DNA of 64,000 bases, taken from NCBI RefSeq assembly GCF_000718635.1, contig NZ_JOBF01000019.1, positions 1-64,000 on the forward strand, in the 5' to 3' direction. Made by a program: the position numbers and the translations under genes. This document shows positions 44,651-56,929 of the stretch, one piece after another; the stretch's first letter is position 1; each line of letters begins with the position of its first letter. The notes beneath the pieces were generated by a model, which had not been told where the DNA came from, ran no database searches, and was given only the letters and a program-made list of their open reading frames with translations. The stretch is from Streptomyces varsoviensis. GTDB taxonomy: Bacteria > Actinomycetota > Actinomycetes > Streptomycetales > Streptomycetaceae.

Positions 44651-45874
44651 ATGGAAATCGTCATCCTTGCTGTAGTCATCGCTGTGGTCGCGGTCGCCGC
44701 GATCAGCGGGCTCGTGGTCAGCAGCCGCAAGAAGAAGCCGCTGCCGCCGGCCCCGCCGAGCAGCCCGTCCGTCACCACGCCGCCCGCGGAGCCGCAGGTC
44801 GGCGAGGAAGCCGATACCGCGCCCGAGGAATCGCGCCGGACCATTGAGGAGGTGGACCTGCCGGCGGCCGAGGCCCCGGCCCCCGCCGAGGCGCCCGTCG
44901 TCGAGGAGCCCCCGGCCCCCGCCGTCGAGGTGCCCGAGCCCACCGCGGGCCGCCTGGTGCGGCTCCGCTCCCGGCTCTCCCGCTCCCAGAACTCCCTGGG
45001 CAAGGGGCTGCTCACGCTGCTCTCCCGCGAGCACCTCGACGAGGACACCTGGGAGGAGATCGAGGAGACCCTCCTCGTCGCCGACGTCGGCGTCGCCCCC
45101 ACCCAGGAGCTCGTCGACCGGCTGCGCGAGCGCGTGAAGGTGCTCGGCACCCGCACCCCGCAGGAACTGCGCGGCCTGCTGCGCGAGGAGCTGCTGACCC
45201 TCGTCGGCACCGACCTCGACCGTACGGTCCACACCGAGAGCGGCGTCAGCGAGAGCGGCGCGGAGAAGCCCGGCGTCGTCATGGTCGTCGGCGTCAACGG
45301 CACCGGCAAGACCACCACCACCGGCAAGCTCGCGCGCGTCCTGGTCGCCGACGGCAAGTCCGTCGTGCTCGGCGCGGCCGACACGTTCCGCGCCGCCGCC
45401 GCCGACCAGCTCCAGACCTGGGGCGAGCGCGTCGGCGCCCGTACGGTCCGCGGCCCCGAGGGCGGCGACCCCGCGTCGATCGCCTTCGACGCGGTGAAGG
45501 AGGGCATCGCCGAGAGCGCCGATGTCGTCCTTATCGACACCGCCGGCCGGCTGCACACCAAGACCGGGCTCATGGACGAGCTGGGCAAGGTCAAGCGGGT
45601 CGTGGAGAAGCACGGCTCCGTGGACGAGGTGCTGCTGGTGCTCGACGCCACCACCGGCCAGAACGGCCTGGTGCAGGCGCGGGTGTTCGCGGAGGTCGTG
45701 GACATCACGGGCATCGCGCTCACCAAGCTCGACGGCACCGCCAAGGGCGGCATCGTCGTGGCCGTCCAGCGCGAGCTGGGCGTTCCGGTGAAGCTGGTGG
45801 GCCTCGGCGAGGGCGCGGACGACCTCGCGCCGTTCGAGCCGGAGGCTTTCGTCGACGCGCTGATCGGCGAGTGA
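44651..45874 (+). CDS. ftsY: Signal recognition particle receptor FtsY
   Basis: SRP receptor GTPase (407 residues) docking ribosome-nascent chains to SecYEG. One N-terminal membrane segment (MEIVILAVVIAVVAVAAISG), an acidic Pro/Glu linker (about 35-105), then the NG domain: N helices, G1 GVNGTGKTTTTGKLA (about 213-227), DTFRAAAADQL, G3 DTAGRLHTK, G4 TKLDGTAKGG. A visible TM helix is the actinobacterial form; E. coli FtsY lacks it. ATG at 44651. Followed by a strong bidirectional hairpin. Its partner ffh lies 8 kb downstream. Confidence 0.97.
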   Translation: MEIVILAVVIAVVAVAAISGLVVSSRKKKPLPPAPPSSPSVTTPPAEPQVGEEADTAPEESRRTIEEVDLPAAEAPAPAEAPVVEEPPAPAVEVPEPTAGRLVRLRSRLSRSQNSLGKGLLTLLSREHLDEDTWEEIEETLLVADVGVAPTQELVDRLRERVKVLGTRTPQELRGLLREELLTLVGTDLDRTVHTESGVSESGAEKPGVVMVVGVNGTGKTTTTGKLARVLVADGKSVVLGAADTFRAAAADQLQTWGERVGARTVRGPEGGDPASIAFDAVKEGIAESADVVLIDTAGRLHTKTGLMDELGKVKRVVEKHGSVDEVLLVLDATTGQNGLVQARVFAEVVDITGIALTKLDGTAKGGIVVAVQRELGVPVKLVGLGEGADDLAPFEPEAFVDALIGE

Positions 45875-45984
45875 CGGCGGGGGCCTGACGGCCCCGGACG
45901 CCTGACGGCCCACTGGCCCATACGTACTCCACCCGTACTCCACGCGTACGAGAGGGAAGCCGTCGGCCCACGCGGACAACGACA

Positions 45985-46031
45985 AGAAGGGCCCCTCCCC
46001 GCCGCTCAAGCGGCCGGGGAGGGGCCCTTCT
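45985..46031. terminator. Bidirectional terminator between ftsY and the prim-pol-like gene
   Basis: Arms AGAAGGGCCCCTCCCCG (45985-46001) and CGGGGAGGGGCCCTTCT (46015-46031) pair perfectly, with CCGC..GCGG extending the stem. Lies between convergent genes. Confidence 0.9.
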
Positions 46032-46090
46032 GCGATCTTCCGTGATGTGTCGGTGGCCCTGGTTCAGGCGGTGCCCTCGCCGGGCCTCGG

Positions 46091-46786
46091 TCAGGCGCAG
46101 AAACGTGACCCCGCGCGGTGGCAGACGTAGGCCAGCGTGCCCACCAGGAGCCTGGCCTGGGGCGGGCAGCCCGCGGTGTCCAGGGTCGGCGGGCGCAGCC
46201 AGCGCATCGGGCCGAGGCCGCCGAGGTCGGAGGGCGGCGCGGTCACGTACTCGCCGGGCCCCAGGCAGCGCAGGTCGAGGCCGGCGTCGTCCCAGCCCAT
46301 GCGGTAGAGCAGCGCGGGGAGTTCGGCCGCCGCGCCGGGGGCAACGAAGAACAGCGCGCGGCCGTGCGGCGTGGCGGCGACCGGGCCCAGCGGCAGCCCC
46401 ATCCGCTCCAGCCGGACCAGCGCGTGCAGGCCGGCCGGCTCCGCCACCTCCAGCACCTCGAAGGCGCGGCCGACGGGCAGCAGCACCGCCGCGCCGGGGA
46501 CCTCGGCCCAGGCGGCGGTCGCCTCGTCGAGGGTGGCGCCCGCCGCGACGGGCGGCGCGAAGCGCAGCGGGTGGGCGCCGGGGGAGGGGCAGTCGGCGAC
46601 GCCGCACGAGCAGTCCGTACGGCCATCGGAACCGTGGCGCGAGGCGCGGGCGCCGGGCGCCACGTCCCATCCCCACAGGCCGGTGTACTCCGCCACTGTC
46701 ATCGCTGTCATGGCACACCCGGTGGCGCGTGCGCGCCGCCGGGTGCCGGAACGCATGTCCCGGATACCGCCGATCGTGAAGCCCAT
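46091..46786 (-). CDS. Bifunctional DNA primase/polymerase N-terminal-like protein
   Basis: 231 residues resembling the N-terminal part of prim-pol (AEP-type) proteins: FTGLWGWDV-type opening (here YTGLWGWDVAPGARASRHG), the cysteine/histidine cluster CSCGVADCPSPGAHPL, and PPVAAGATLDEATAAWAEVP. In larger prim-pol proteins this module catalyses primer synthesis, but here the catalytic DxD and the helicase part are not evident, so activity is doubtful. ATG at 46786 begins MGFTIGGIRDMRSGTRRR, which I recall as conserved in Streptomyces. Chromosomal, not on an evident plasmid or phage remnant. Confidence 0.8.
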   Translation of the reverse strand: MGFTIGGIRDMRSGTRRRARATGCAMTAMTVAEYTGLWGWDVAPGARASRHGSDGRTDCSCGVADCPSPGAHPLRFAPPVAAGATLDEATAAWAEVPGAAVLLPVGRAFEVLEVAEPAGLHALVRLERMGLPLGPVAATPHGRALFFVAPGAAAELPALLYRMGWDDAGLDLRCLGPGEYVTAPPSDLGGLGPMRWLRPPTLDTAGCPPQARLLVGTLAYVCHRAGSRFCA

Positions 46787-47229
46787 GCTCCCTCCAACGG
46801 GTCGTCTTCAGTGATGGTTACGACCCGGAGTCTTGCGAACACGCACGGTTGTCGACACCCGTTCGTGGGGGGCGTGAGGCGGTGCGGCCGGTGGTGCAAC
46901 GTGGCGGCCGCGCTCCCTCGCGCCTCACTGCGCCAGCTCCCGATCTTCCCGCGCCCCAGTCAATCGCGCGGGGTGGCGCGGAGGGCCATTCGGTGGGGTG
47001 GCGAATGGTGGCGTTTACCGGAACGGACTCGCGACGCCCGTGATCGTAGGATTACTTTCGGTGCATGAACCCCGGAGGTGCCCACCCGGCGGGTATGCCG
47101 GAGGCATGACGCCTCGTCACGTCGGCTGTTTACGCTCCGTCGAGTCGGTGCATCACCGGACAGGAAGCCGCAGGAGGCGGCATTCTGTTGGCGGTTCGCG
47201 CACAGCACAGTCGAAATGGGGGCCTTCCA
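46787..47229. other. Divergent intergenic region upstream of nsdA
   Basis: 443 bases without a supported gene between the prim-pol-like gene and nsdA. A TAGGAT hexamer at 47047-47052 could be a -10 for nsdA, but no good -35 precedes it. Nothing else structured was seen. Confidence 0.4.
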
Positions 47230-50933
<3,704 letters not shown>

Positions 50934-51044
50934 GCGGCTGAGGGACGCGGGCGGCGCACGGGCCGCGGCGCGGGCGGGGCGGCCTCGGGAAGGCCGTGAA
51001 GGGGGCGGGACAGGGACGCGGTACGGGTCGACAGGGAGCCGGAA

Positions 51045-53729
51045 GTGACGGACAGCGTACGGACGAAGACCGGCGGCGACCCGCTGCCCGGCGGCTACGC
51101 GGCGGCCCGGCTGCGACTCCTCCACGAGGGATCGACGGCCGGGCCGCCGCGCCGCGCCGCGCTCGCCGCGCTCACCGACCAATGGCTGGGCGCGCTCTTC
51201 GGCGCGGCCCCGGGCGCCGCGCTCGTGGCCGTCGGCGGCTACGGGCGCGGTGAACTCTCCCCGCGCAGCGACCTCGACGTCGTGCTGTTGCACGACGGTT
51301 CCGCGGACGCGGGACGGATCGCGGCCCTCGCCGACCGCGTCTGGTACCCGGTGTGGGACATGGGCCTCGCGCTCGACCACTCCGTGCGCACCCCCGTCGA
51401 GGCGCGCGGGGCGGCGGCCCGCGACCTCAAGGTGCACCTCGGGCTGCTCGACGCCCGGCACCTCGCGGGCGACGCGGAACTGACCGCCGCCCTGCGTGCC
51501 ACCGCCTACGCCGACTGGCGCGCCCAGGCCCCCAAACGGCTGCCGGAACTCTCCGAACTCTGCGCGGAACGCGCGCGCCGCCACGGCGAGTTGCGGTTCC
51601 TGTTGGAGCCCGACCTCAAAGAGGCGCGCGGCGGGCTGCGCGACGCGACCGCGCTGCGGGCCGTCGCCGCCTCCTGGATCGCGGACGCCCCGCGCGAGGG
51701 GCTGGAGGAGGCCCGCACCCTGCTGCTGGACACGCGCGACGCGCTGCACCTCGCCACCGGCCGGGCCACGGACCGGCTCGCGCTGCAGGAGCAGGAACAA
51801 GTGGCCGCGGACCTCGGCGTGCTGGACGCGGACACCCTGCTGCGGCGGGTGTACGAGGCCGCGCGCGCCGTCTCGTACGCGAGCGACGTGACCTGGCGCG
51901 AAGTGGAACGCGTACTGCGGGCCCGCTCCGCGCGGCCCCGGCTGCGCGGACTGCTGGGCGGCCGGGGCGCCGGGGAGGGCGAGCGCAGCCCGCTCGCCGA
52001 GGGCGTCGTCGAGCAGGACGGCGAGGCCGTGCTCGCCCGTACCGCGCGGCCCGACCGGGACCCGGTGCTGCCGCTGCGGGCGGCCGCCGCTGCCGCGCTG
52101 TCCGGGCTGCCGCTCTCGCCGCACGCGGTCCGCCGGTTCGGCGCGCCCACCGCGGCCGTGCTGCCCGTGCCGTGGCCGGCCGAGGCCCGCGAGGCGCTGG
52201 TGACGCTGCTCGGCGCGGGTGAGCCGACCGTCTCGGTCTGGGAGGCCCTCGAAGCCGGGGGCGTCGTCTCCCGGCTGCTCCCGGACTGGGAACGGGTCCG
52301 CTGCCGCCCGCAGCGCAACCCGGTGCACCGCTGGACCGTCGACCGTCACCTGATCGAGACGGCCGTACGGGCCGCCGCACTGACCCGCCGCGTCGGCCGC
52401 CCCGACCTGCTGCTGGTCGCCGCGCTGCTGCACGACATCGGCAAGGGGTGGCCGGGCGACCACTCCGTCTCGGGCGAGACGATCGCCCGCGACGTGGCCG
52501 CGCGCCTGGGGTTCGACTCCGCGGACACCTCCGTCCTGGCCACGCTCGTCCGTCACCATCTGCTGTTGATCGACACGGCCACGCGCCGCGACCTCGACGA
52601 CCCGGCGACCGTGCGCGCCGTCGGGGAGGCGGTCGGCGGCCCCGGCACCTTGGAGCTGCTGCACGCCCTGACGGAGGCGGACGCGCTCGCCACCGGGCCC
52701 GCCGCGTGGAGCACCTGGCGCGGCTCGCTCGTGGCGGACCTGGTCAAGCGCGTCGCGGCGGTCCTGGCGGGCGAACCGGTCGCGGAGCGCGATGAACCGC
52801 GGGCGCCGACGGCGGAGCACGAGCGCCTGGCCGTCGAGGCGTGGCGCACGGGCGGGCCCGTCCTGACCCTGTGCACCCGGAGCGAGCGGCAGGAGGGGCC
52901 GCAAGGACAGGGGCCGCGGGAGCCGAGTGGGGGCCGTGCCGGTCCCGGGGATGCCGAGCCCGTGCGGGACGACGCCGAAGGGGGCGGGACCGAGGGCGGC
53001 GAGCCTGTGGGCGTCGAACTGCTCATCGCCGTGCCCGACCAGCCGGGCGTGCTGCCCGCGGCGGCCGGCGTGCTCGCCCTGCACCGGCTGACCGTACGCG
53101 CCGCGGACCTGCGGACCGTGCCCGTACCGGAGGAGCTGTGGGCCGTGCCCGTACCGGAGGGGCCGCGGGCGGTGCCCGTAGGGGAGGACCTGCTGGCTGT
53201 CCGCCCGCCGGCCGACCCGGGGGCCCGCCGCGAACCGGCTGATCCGAGGGCCGTCGAGGGGGCGCGGGCGGACGCGGACGCCGTAGCGCCCCGGGCGGAG
53301 GTGCTGCTGCTCAGATGGCGGGTGGCCGCCGAGTACGGCTCGCTGCCGCATGCGGTCCGGCTCCGCGACGACCTGGTGCGCGCGCTCGCGGGAAAGCTGG
53401 ACATCGCGGCCCGGCTGGCGGAGCGGGAGGCCGCATACGGCAAGCGGCGCCGCCGGATGCCCGCGCCGCCCCCGACGGCGACCGTCGTGCCCGACAGCTC
53501 GCGGCTCGCGACGGTCGTCGAGGTACGCGCCCAGGACGCCCCCGGCCTGCTGCACCGCATCGGGCGCGCCCTGGAGGACGCCGGGGTCGCGGTCCGCAGC
53601 GCCCACGTCTCGACGCTGGGGGCGAACGCGGTGGACGCCTTCTACGTGACCGGTCCGAAGGGCTCCCCGCTGGGCAGCGTGGAGGCCGCCGAACTGGCCC
53701 GTACCGTGCAGGGGGCGCTGGGCGGCTGA
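51045..53729 (+). CDS. glnD: PII adenylyl-/uridylyltransferase GlnD
   Basis: Bifunctional nucleotidyltransferase/hydrolase acting on GlnK, 894 residues. NTase motif GGYGRGELSPRSDLDVVLLH (64-83), helical GlnD-UR region, HD hydrolase domain with LLHDIGKGWPGDHS (about 460-475), then ACT 1 (about 655-690, VELLIAVPDQPGVLPAAAGV) and ACT 2 (about 822-890, TVVEVRAQDAPGLLHRIGRA), which sense glutamine. Two low-complexity inserts are unusual: a Gly/Glu/Pro stretch before ACT 1 and VPVPEELWAVPVPEGPRAVP-type repeats inside or after ACT 1, making it longer than typical (about 830). GTG 51045. Confidence 0.94.
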   Translation: MTDSVRTKTGGDPLPGGYAAARLRLLHEGSTAGPPRRAALAALTDQWLGALFGAAPGAALVAVGGYGRGELSPRSDLDVVLLHDGSADAGRIAALADRVWYPVWDMGLALDHSVRTPVEARGAAARDLKVHLGLLDARHLAGDAELTAALRATAYADWRAQAPKRLPELSELCAERARRHGELRFLLEPDLKEARGGLRDATALRAVAASWIADAPREGLEEARTLLLDTRDALHLATGRATDRLALQEQEQVAADLGVLDADTLLRRVYEAARAVSYASDVTWREVERVLRARSARPRLRGLLGGRGAGEGERSPLAEGVVEQDGEAVLARTARPDRDPVLPLRAAAAAALSGLPLSPHAVRRFGAPTAAVLPVPWPAEAREALVTLLGAGEPTVSVWEALEAGGVVSRLLPDWERVRCRPQRNPVHRWTVDRHLIETAVRAAALTRRVGRPDLLLVAALLHDIGKGWPGDHSVSGETIARDVAARLGFDSADTSVLATLVRHHLLLIDTATRRDLDDPATVRAVGEAVGGPGTLELLHALTEADALATGPAAWSTWRGSLVADLVKRVAAVLAGEPVAERDEPRAPTAEHERLAVEAWRTGGPVLTLCTRSERQEGPQGQGPREPSGGRAGPGDAEPVRDDAEGGGTEGGEPVGVELLIAVPDQPGVLPAAAGVLALHRLTVRAADLRTVPVPEELWAVPVPEGPRAVPVGEDLLAVRPPADPGARREPADPRAVEGARADADAVAPRAEVLLLRWRVAAEYGSLPHAVRLRDDLVRALAGKLDIAARLAEREAAYGKRRRRMPAPPPTATVVPDSSRLATVVEVRAQDAPGLLHRIGRALEDAGVAVRSAHVSTLGANAVDAFYVTGPKGSPLGSVEAAELARTVQGALGG

Positions 53730-53861
53730 CCGTACCCTGGAGGGCCGGATACCCTTGGGGGCGCGACGTACTCGTCCCCTGACAACAGTCAGGCTCTCGT
53801 CCTGGCCACCGGCACGACGAGACCGGCGAACGGCTTCCGACCCGAAGGATCTGCGACCACC

Positions 53862-55445
53862 GTGTTCGATACCCTCTCCGACCGCCTTGCAGCGACGTTC
53901 AAGAGCCTCCGGGGCAAGGGCCGCCTGTCCGAGGCGGACATCGACGCCACCGCGCGTGAGATCCGCATCGCCCTGCTCGAAGCGGACGTGGCGCTGCCCG
54001 TCGTCCGCTCCTTCATCAAGCAGGTCAAGGAGCGCGCGGTCGGGGCCGAGGTCTCCCAGGCGCTGAACCCCGCGCAGCAGGTCATCAAGATCGTCAACGA
54101 GGAGCTGATCGGCATCCTCGGCGGCGAGACCCGCCGCCTGCGGTTCGCCAAGAACCCGCCGACCGTCATCATGCTCGCCGGCCTCCAGGGCGCCGGCAAG
54201 ACGACCCTCGCCGGAAAGCTCGGCCACTGGCTCAAGGGCCAGGGGCACGCCCCCCTGCTCGTCGCCTGCGACCTCCAGCGCCCCAACGCCGTCAACCAGC
54301 TCTCCGTCGTCGCCGAGCGCGCCGGTGTCGCCATCTACGCGCCGGAGCCGGGCAACGGCATCGGCGACCCGGTCAAGGTCGCGCAGGACTCGATCGAGTT
54401 CGCCAAGTCCAAGCAGCACGACATCGTCATCGTCGACACCGCCGGCCGCCTCGGCATCGACCAGGAGCTGATGCGGCAGGCCGCGGACATCCGCGACGCC
54501 GTCAAGCCCGACGAGGTGCTGTTCGTCGTCGACGCGATGATCGGCCAGGACGCGGTGAACACCGCGGAGGCGTTCCGCGACGGCGTCGGCTTCGACGGCG
54601 TCGTCCTGTCCAAGCTGGACGGCGACGCCCGAGGCGGCGCCGCGCTCTCCATCGCGCACGTCACCGGCCGCCAGATCATGTTCGCCTCCAACGGCGAGAA
54701 GCTGGACGACTTCGACGCGTTCCACCCGGACCGCATGGCGTCCCGCATCCTGGGCATGGGCGACATGCTCTCCCTGATCGAGAAGGCCGAGCAGACCTTC
54801 AGCCAGCAAGAGGCCGAGCAGATGGCGGCCAAGCTGGCGAAGGGGCCCAAGGAGTTCACGCTCGACGACTTCTTGGCGCAGATGGAGCAGGTCCGCAAGA
54901 TGGGCTCCATCTCCAAGCTGCTCGGCATGCTGCCCGGCATGGGGCAGATCAAGGACCAGATCAACAACCTCGATGAGAAGGACGTGGACCGCACCGCCGC
55001 GATCATCAAGTCGATGACGCCGGGGGAGCGCAAGGACCCGCACATCATCAACGGCTCCCGGCGGGCCCGTATCGCCCGGGGCTCGGGCGTGGACGTGAGC
55101 GCGGTCAAGAGCCTCGTGGAGCGCTTCTTCGACGCGCGCAAGATGATGTCGAAGATGGCGCAGGGCGGCGGAATGCCGGGGATGCCGGGCATGCCGGGTA
55201 CGGGCGGTGGCCCGGGCCGCCAGAAGAAGCAGGCCAAGCAGGCCAAGGGCAAGCGCAAGAGCGGCAACCCGATGAAGCGCAAGGCCGAGGAGCAGGCCGC
55301 GGCGGCGCGGCGCGAGGCGGCCGCCCAGGGCGGGCAGCCCGGTCAGCAGGGCGGTGCTTTCGGTCTCCCGGGCGCCGGCCAGGACGCGGGCTCGTTCGAA
55401 CTCCCCAAGGAGTTCCGGGACATGCTTCCGCCGTCGGACAAGTAA
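53862..55445 (+). CDS. ffh: Signal recognition particle protein Ffh
   Basis: SRP54-type GTPase (527 residues) binding signal peptides and 4.5S RNA. N domain MFDTLSDRLAATFKSLRGKG, G1 GLQGAGKTTLAGKLG (about 106-120), G3 DTAGRLGID, G4 SKLDGDARGG; the M domain has methionine-rich helices (KLLGMLPGMGQIKDQI), RARIARGSGVDVSAVKSLVE, and a MPGMPGMPG stretch. The C-terminus is a Lys/Gln/Ala-rich tail. GTG at 53862. Works with FtsY encoded upstream in this window. Confidence 0.97.
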   Translation: MFDTLSDRLAATFKSLRGKGRLSEADIDATAREIRIALLEADVALPVVRSFIKQVKERAVGAEVSQALNPAQQVIKIVNEELIGILGGETRRLRFAKNPPTVIMLAGLQGAGKTTLAGKLGHWLKGQGHAPLLVACDLQRPNAVNQLSVVAERAGVAIYAPEPGNGIGDPVKVAQDSIEFAKSKQHDIVIVDTAGRLGIDQELMRQAADIRDAVKPDEVLFVVDAMIGQDAVNTAEAFRDGVGFDGVVLSKLDGDARGGAALSIAHVTGRQIMFASNGEKLDDFDAFHPDRMASRILGMGDMLSLIEKAEQTFSQQEAEQMAAKLAKGPKEFTLDDFLAQMEQVRKMGSISKLLGMLPGMGQIKDQINNLDEKDVDRTAAIIKSMTPGERKDPHIINGSRRARIARGSGVDVSAVKSLVERFFDARKMMSKMAQGGGMPGMPGMPGTGGGPGRQKKQAKQAKGKRKSGNPMKRKAEEQAAAARREAAAQGGQPGQQGGAFGLPGAGQDAGSFELPKEFRDMLPPSDK

Positions 55446-55484
55446 GCGACGGTACGCGCCGTCCATAGCGTTTTCCTCCCCCGT

Positions 55485-55517
55485 CCCCGCCCCGGCCCTC
55501 CGGAGCGAGGGCGGGGG
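55485..55517. terminator. GC-rich hairpin between convergent ffh and yhfW
   Basis: CCCCGCCC (55485-55492) can pair with GGGCGGGG (55509-55516), with CCGG..CCGG pairs inside the loop. No clear T-tract. Lies in the 165-base gap between two convergent genes. Confidence 0.5.
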
Positions 55518-55610
55518 TCGCGCTGTTCATGGCCAAATCGGCTGTGTTGCCTGCGCGGCGCGTGCCGTGGTGAACACCGGGCACCGCGAAGTGCCGCCTG
55601 CCGTGACGCG

Positions 55611-56831
55611 TTACGCGGCGCGTATCGGCGCACCGTTCGCCAGGCCCGACGGGCTCAGGCCCAGGGAGAGCGCCGCGGTGGCGCCCACGTCCGCGAGCGA
55701 CGCGGCGTCCGGCAGCAGCTCCAGACCGGCCGCCTCGGGGCGGTGGATGAGGACGGGCACGTACTCGCGGGTGTGGAAGGCGTGCCCGATGGTCGGGTCG
55801 TTGCCGTGGTCGCCGGTGACGACGAGGCGGTCGCCGGGGGCGTCGAGCAGCGCGATCAGCTCGGCCAGGCCCGCGTCGAGCTGCTCCAGGACCTCGCCGT
55901 AGCGCAGCACGTCCTGCTGGTGTCCGGCCAGGTCCGTCTCCTGCACGTTGGCGACGACGAGGCCCGGACCCGGCGTCCGTACGGCTTCCAGGGTGTGGGC
56001 GAGCACGTCGGCCGTGGGCACCGCCGGGCGGCGCACGGCGGCGTCGCAGGCGAGGATGTCGGCGGCCTTGCCGACCAGGGTGACGGGGACGCCCGCGCGG
56101 GCCGCCAGGTCGGGCAGTTGCCGGGTGTGGTCCAGCGGCGCGCCCAGGTGCTGCACTTCGAGCCCGCCGTTGCGGTAGAAGCCGGTCGCCGGGGTGTCGA
56201 GCCCGTACGTGCCGTGCTCGCCGTCCCGTACGAAGCCGGGGAGCGGGCCGTCGGCGTGGCCGCCGACCGCGATGACGCGGGCCACGGGCGCGACGGCGCG
56301 GACCGTGCGGGCGATGGACAGGATGTGGTCGAAGGGGAAGTCGTCGAGGCTCCCGGAGGCGTTCCAATTGATGCCGGGGTCGGCCTCCAGGTTGTCGTGG
56401 ACGAGGACGCACCCGTCGACGACGAGCAGCGGCCTGCCGTTCAGCTCCGCCACCCGGTGGCCCGCCGCCTCCAGCGCGGCGCGCACCTCGTCGAGGTGTT
56501 CGCCGAGGCGCGCCACGGTGACCTTGCTGAAGTCGGCGCCCATCATCGTCTGGTGGCCCGCGTAGGTGTCCGCGCCGGGGTAGCCGAGCGCGGCCCGGCC
56601 GACGGCGACCGGCAGCCGGGTGGTGCGCACGAGGTCCCGGTGCCCGTGGATCAGGCCGAGGCCGAGCGCGCCGAGGGACGGCAGGCGCAGCGGGCGGCCC
56701 AGCTTCTCGCGGCAGCGGTCGAGGATGTGGCCGCAGGTGTCGGCCGCGATGTCGCCGGGGCGCAGCGCGCCCGCGTCGGGCATCGCGCCGATGCCGAATC
56801 CGTCGATGACGACGATGACGGTCTTGCTCAT
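55611..56831 (-). CDS. yhfW: YhfW, phosphopentomutase-like metalloenzyme
   Basis: Alkaline-phosphatase-superfamily protein of the phosphopentomutase type, 406 residues. The first metal Asp is in TVIVVIDGFGIGAMPDAGAL; the nucleophile Thr lies in GADTYAGHQTMMG; further ligands are in ETDLAGHQQDVLRYGEVL and VTGDHGNDPTIGHAFHTREY. Genuine DeoB moves phosphate between C1 and C5 of (deoxy)ribose; YhfW proteins form a separate branch with no settled substrate that I know of. Last gene of the yhf set. ATG at 56831 with GAAAGG nine bases upstream; that site is part of the 19-base repeats. Confidence 0.88.
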   Translation of the reverse strand: MSKTVIVVIDGFGIGAMPDAGALRPGDIAADTCGHILDRCREKLGRPLRLPSLGALGLGLIHGHRDLVRTTRLPVAVGRAALGYPGADTYAGHQTMMGADFSKVTVARLGEHLDEVRAALEAAGHRVAELNGRPLLVVDGCVLVHDNLEADPGINWNASGSLDDFPFDHILSIARTVRAVAPVARVIAVGGHADGPLPGFVRDGEHGTYGLDTPATGFYRNGGLEVQHLGAPLDHTRQLPDLAARAGVPVTLVGKAADILACDAAVRRPAVPTADVLAHTLEAVRTPGPGLVVANVQETDLAGHQQDVLRYGEVLEQLDAGLAELIALLDAPGDRLVVTGDHGNDPTIGHAFHTREYVPVLIHRPEAAGLELLPDAASLADVGATAALSLGLSPSGLANGAPIRAA

Positions 56832-56834
56832 GTC

Positions 56835-56929
56835 GGTGCCTTTCAGAACGCTCGGTGCCGTTCGGCGCGCTCGGTGCCGCTCAGTACGCTCGGTGCCCTT
56901 CGACGGCCGCGGTGCCTTTCAGTAGGCGC
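56835..56929. repeat. Five-copy 19-base tandem repeat between yhfX and yhfW
   Basis: Five consecutive 19-base units begin GGTGCC at 56835, 56854, 56873, 56892 and 56911. Unit 1 is GGTGCCTTTCAGAACGCTC; later units differ at 3-8 positions. The array fills the intergenic gap, covers the yhfX stop codon (56919-56921) and, on the coding strand, its last unit supplies the GAAAGG ribosome site of yhfW. No spacers separate the units. Confidence 0.92.

Noticed and set aside
46091..46786. The prim-pol-like gene as a sign of a plasmid or prophage
   Set aside because: It stands alone between ftsY and nsdA, with no replication, capsid or integrase genes, and the same arrangement is recalled from other Streptomyces chromosomes.
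56835..56929. A CRISPR array at the 19-base repeats
   Set aside because: Units abut with no spacers, are too short, and no cas genes are present.
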